Shown here: positions 9,943 through 10,113 of the stretch, in pieces
Layout of the letters: each line of letters opens with the position of its first letter
Numbering within the stretch: position 1 is the stretch's first letter
Program-made: the position numbers and the translations under genes
The notes under the pieces: generated by a model
Told to the model about the DNA's origin: nothing
The model's database searches: none
The model's input: the letters and a program-made list of their open reading frames with translations, nothing else
Source: Dunaliella salina
Lineage: Eukaryota; Chlorophyta; Chlorophyceae; Chlamydomonadales; Dunaliellaceae
Assembly (NCBI GenBank): GCA_002284615.2
Contig: MU069896.1
Coordinates: forward strand, 139,254-149,366
Length of the DNA stretch: 10,113 nt
Direction of reading: 5' to 3'

Positions 9943-9996
9943 CTATGCAAGCCAAAAGCCGCGTGCATTAAGGGAAGAACCTCTAACAAAAATTAG

Positions 9997-10113
9997 AGGC
10001 CTCACCAGGAGGCCCTCCACCTAAACTAGACAAAACTAGCCTAGGAGAGAGCGAGAGACAGAACTAATGGGGATCTGGAGGATTGCTAGCCATGCCCCTG
10101 AGCGCTCAGACTC
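9997..10113 (+). other. right edge, probable continuation of the element
   Basis: After the TAG at 9994-9996 the sequence is GC-rich, with GGCCTC and GAGGCC able to pair (9997-10014). One plus frame reads EASPGGPPPKLDKTSLGESE before a stop, so further decayed coding sequence is possible. I cannot assign it. The end of the element is outside the window. Confidence 0.35.

Larger units (their letters stand above)
8443..9996 (+). pseudogene. decayed mobile-element gene: PHD finger plus PCIF1-like domain
   Basis: A protein-like signal runs through four frame segments. Segment one, 8443 to about 9040 (in-frame stop just upstream at 8440-8442, first ATG 8536), has a C4HC3-type PHD finger: CQMC (8587-8598), CDVCHWTYHWEC, then WAFPAC. 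It continues VTWKPSWESEDL and LSNLERQGFENLNET. A frameshift near 9040 moves it to segment two (about 9040-9715: PTNPQAGIKPPSSCEYWL, GKCVGMTSP, LLSRKSMLERKYSSKKIKDS), with an internal TGA at 9453-9455 that could be a decayed CGA. After the TGA come KMASPLDHNPQYQNDWS, RDTLFGA and SVCHPIYDE. Another shift near 9712-9722 gives FLPAWNEDMITNPYSKL and TAYPHLCYDLGTIP (to 9880). The last segment (about 9880-9996) gives IPLPKHTWEKEKKKK. The SPL...FGA...PIYD region resembles the PCIF1-type adenine-methyltransferase fold, which is my inference. PHD fingers occur in ORF1 of some LINEs. It may be ORF1 of the neighbouring LINE. Confidence 0.72.

Overview
This window is nuclear DNA from an intron-rich, transposon-rich eukaryote. 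The evidence is a plus-strand ubiquitin-conjugating enzyme (E2) gene split by long introns, with the right third made of decayed retroelements. The lineage cannot be fixed from the sequence. The E2 is of UBE2E type, a group best known from animals, but it has residues ([17 protein letters not shown]) also common in UBE2D-like E2s of algae, plants and protists. I see no bacterial features.

Positions 1-6693 hold the 3' half of the E2 gene. Three exons (533-606, 4855-5002, 6593-6693) join in frame with intron phases 1, 0 and 1, and end at a TGA at 6691-6693. They cover the E2 core from the strand region before the active site, through the active-site Cys (codon 4909-4911), to the C-terminal helices. 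The N-terminal exons lie left of the window. The 4.2-kb and 1.6-kb introns carry a fold-back MITE-like family (about 660-850 and 1281-1710), three tandem copies of a roughly 140-bp unit (4108-4686), simple repeats, and inverted repeats near 6107-6423. Just after the stop codon the last ~48 bp of coding sequence recurs in degraded form (6739-6785).

Positions 7307-10113 are retroelement remains. On the minus strand (about 8432 down to 7307) is the 3' end of a non-LTR retrotransposon: the C-terminal zinc-knuckle tail of its reverse-transcriptase polyprotein, a stop codon, and an 8-bp tandem-repeat tail. It was later split by a 655-bp insertion (7435-8089) with perfect 12-bp target-site duplications. 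Removing the insert joins the retroelement reading frame without a break. The insert has a 27-bp tandem array at one end and a GTAAG-repeat tail at the other.

On the plus strand, from about 8443 to at least 9996, is a second decayed protein gene with a PHD-type zinc finger and a C-terminal region that resembles the PCIF1-type adenine-methyltransferase fold. It is broken by frameshifts and a stop. The two retroelement coding pieces face away from each other from a shared junction near 8432-8470. That is the geometry expected from twin priming (5' inversion) of a single LINE whose ORF1 has a PHD finger, but two unrelated insertions are also possible.
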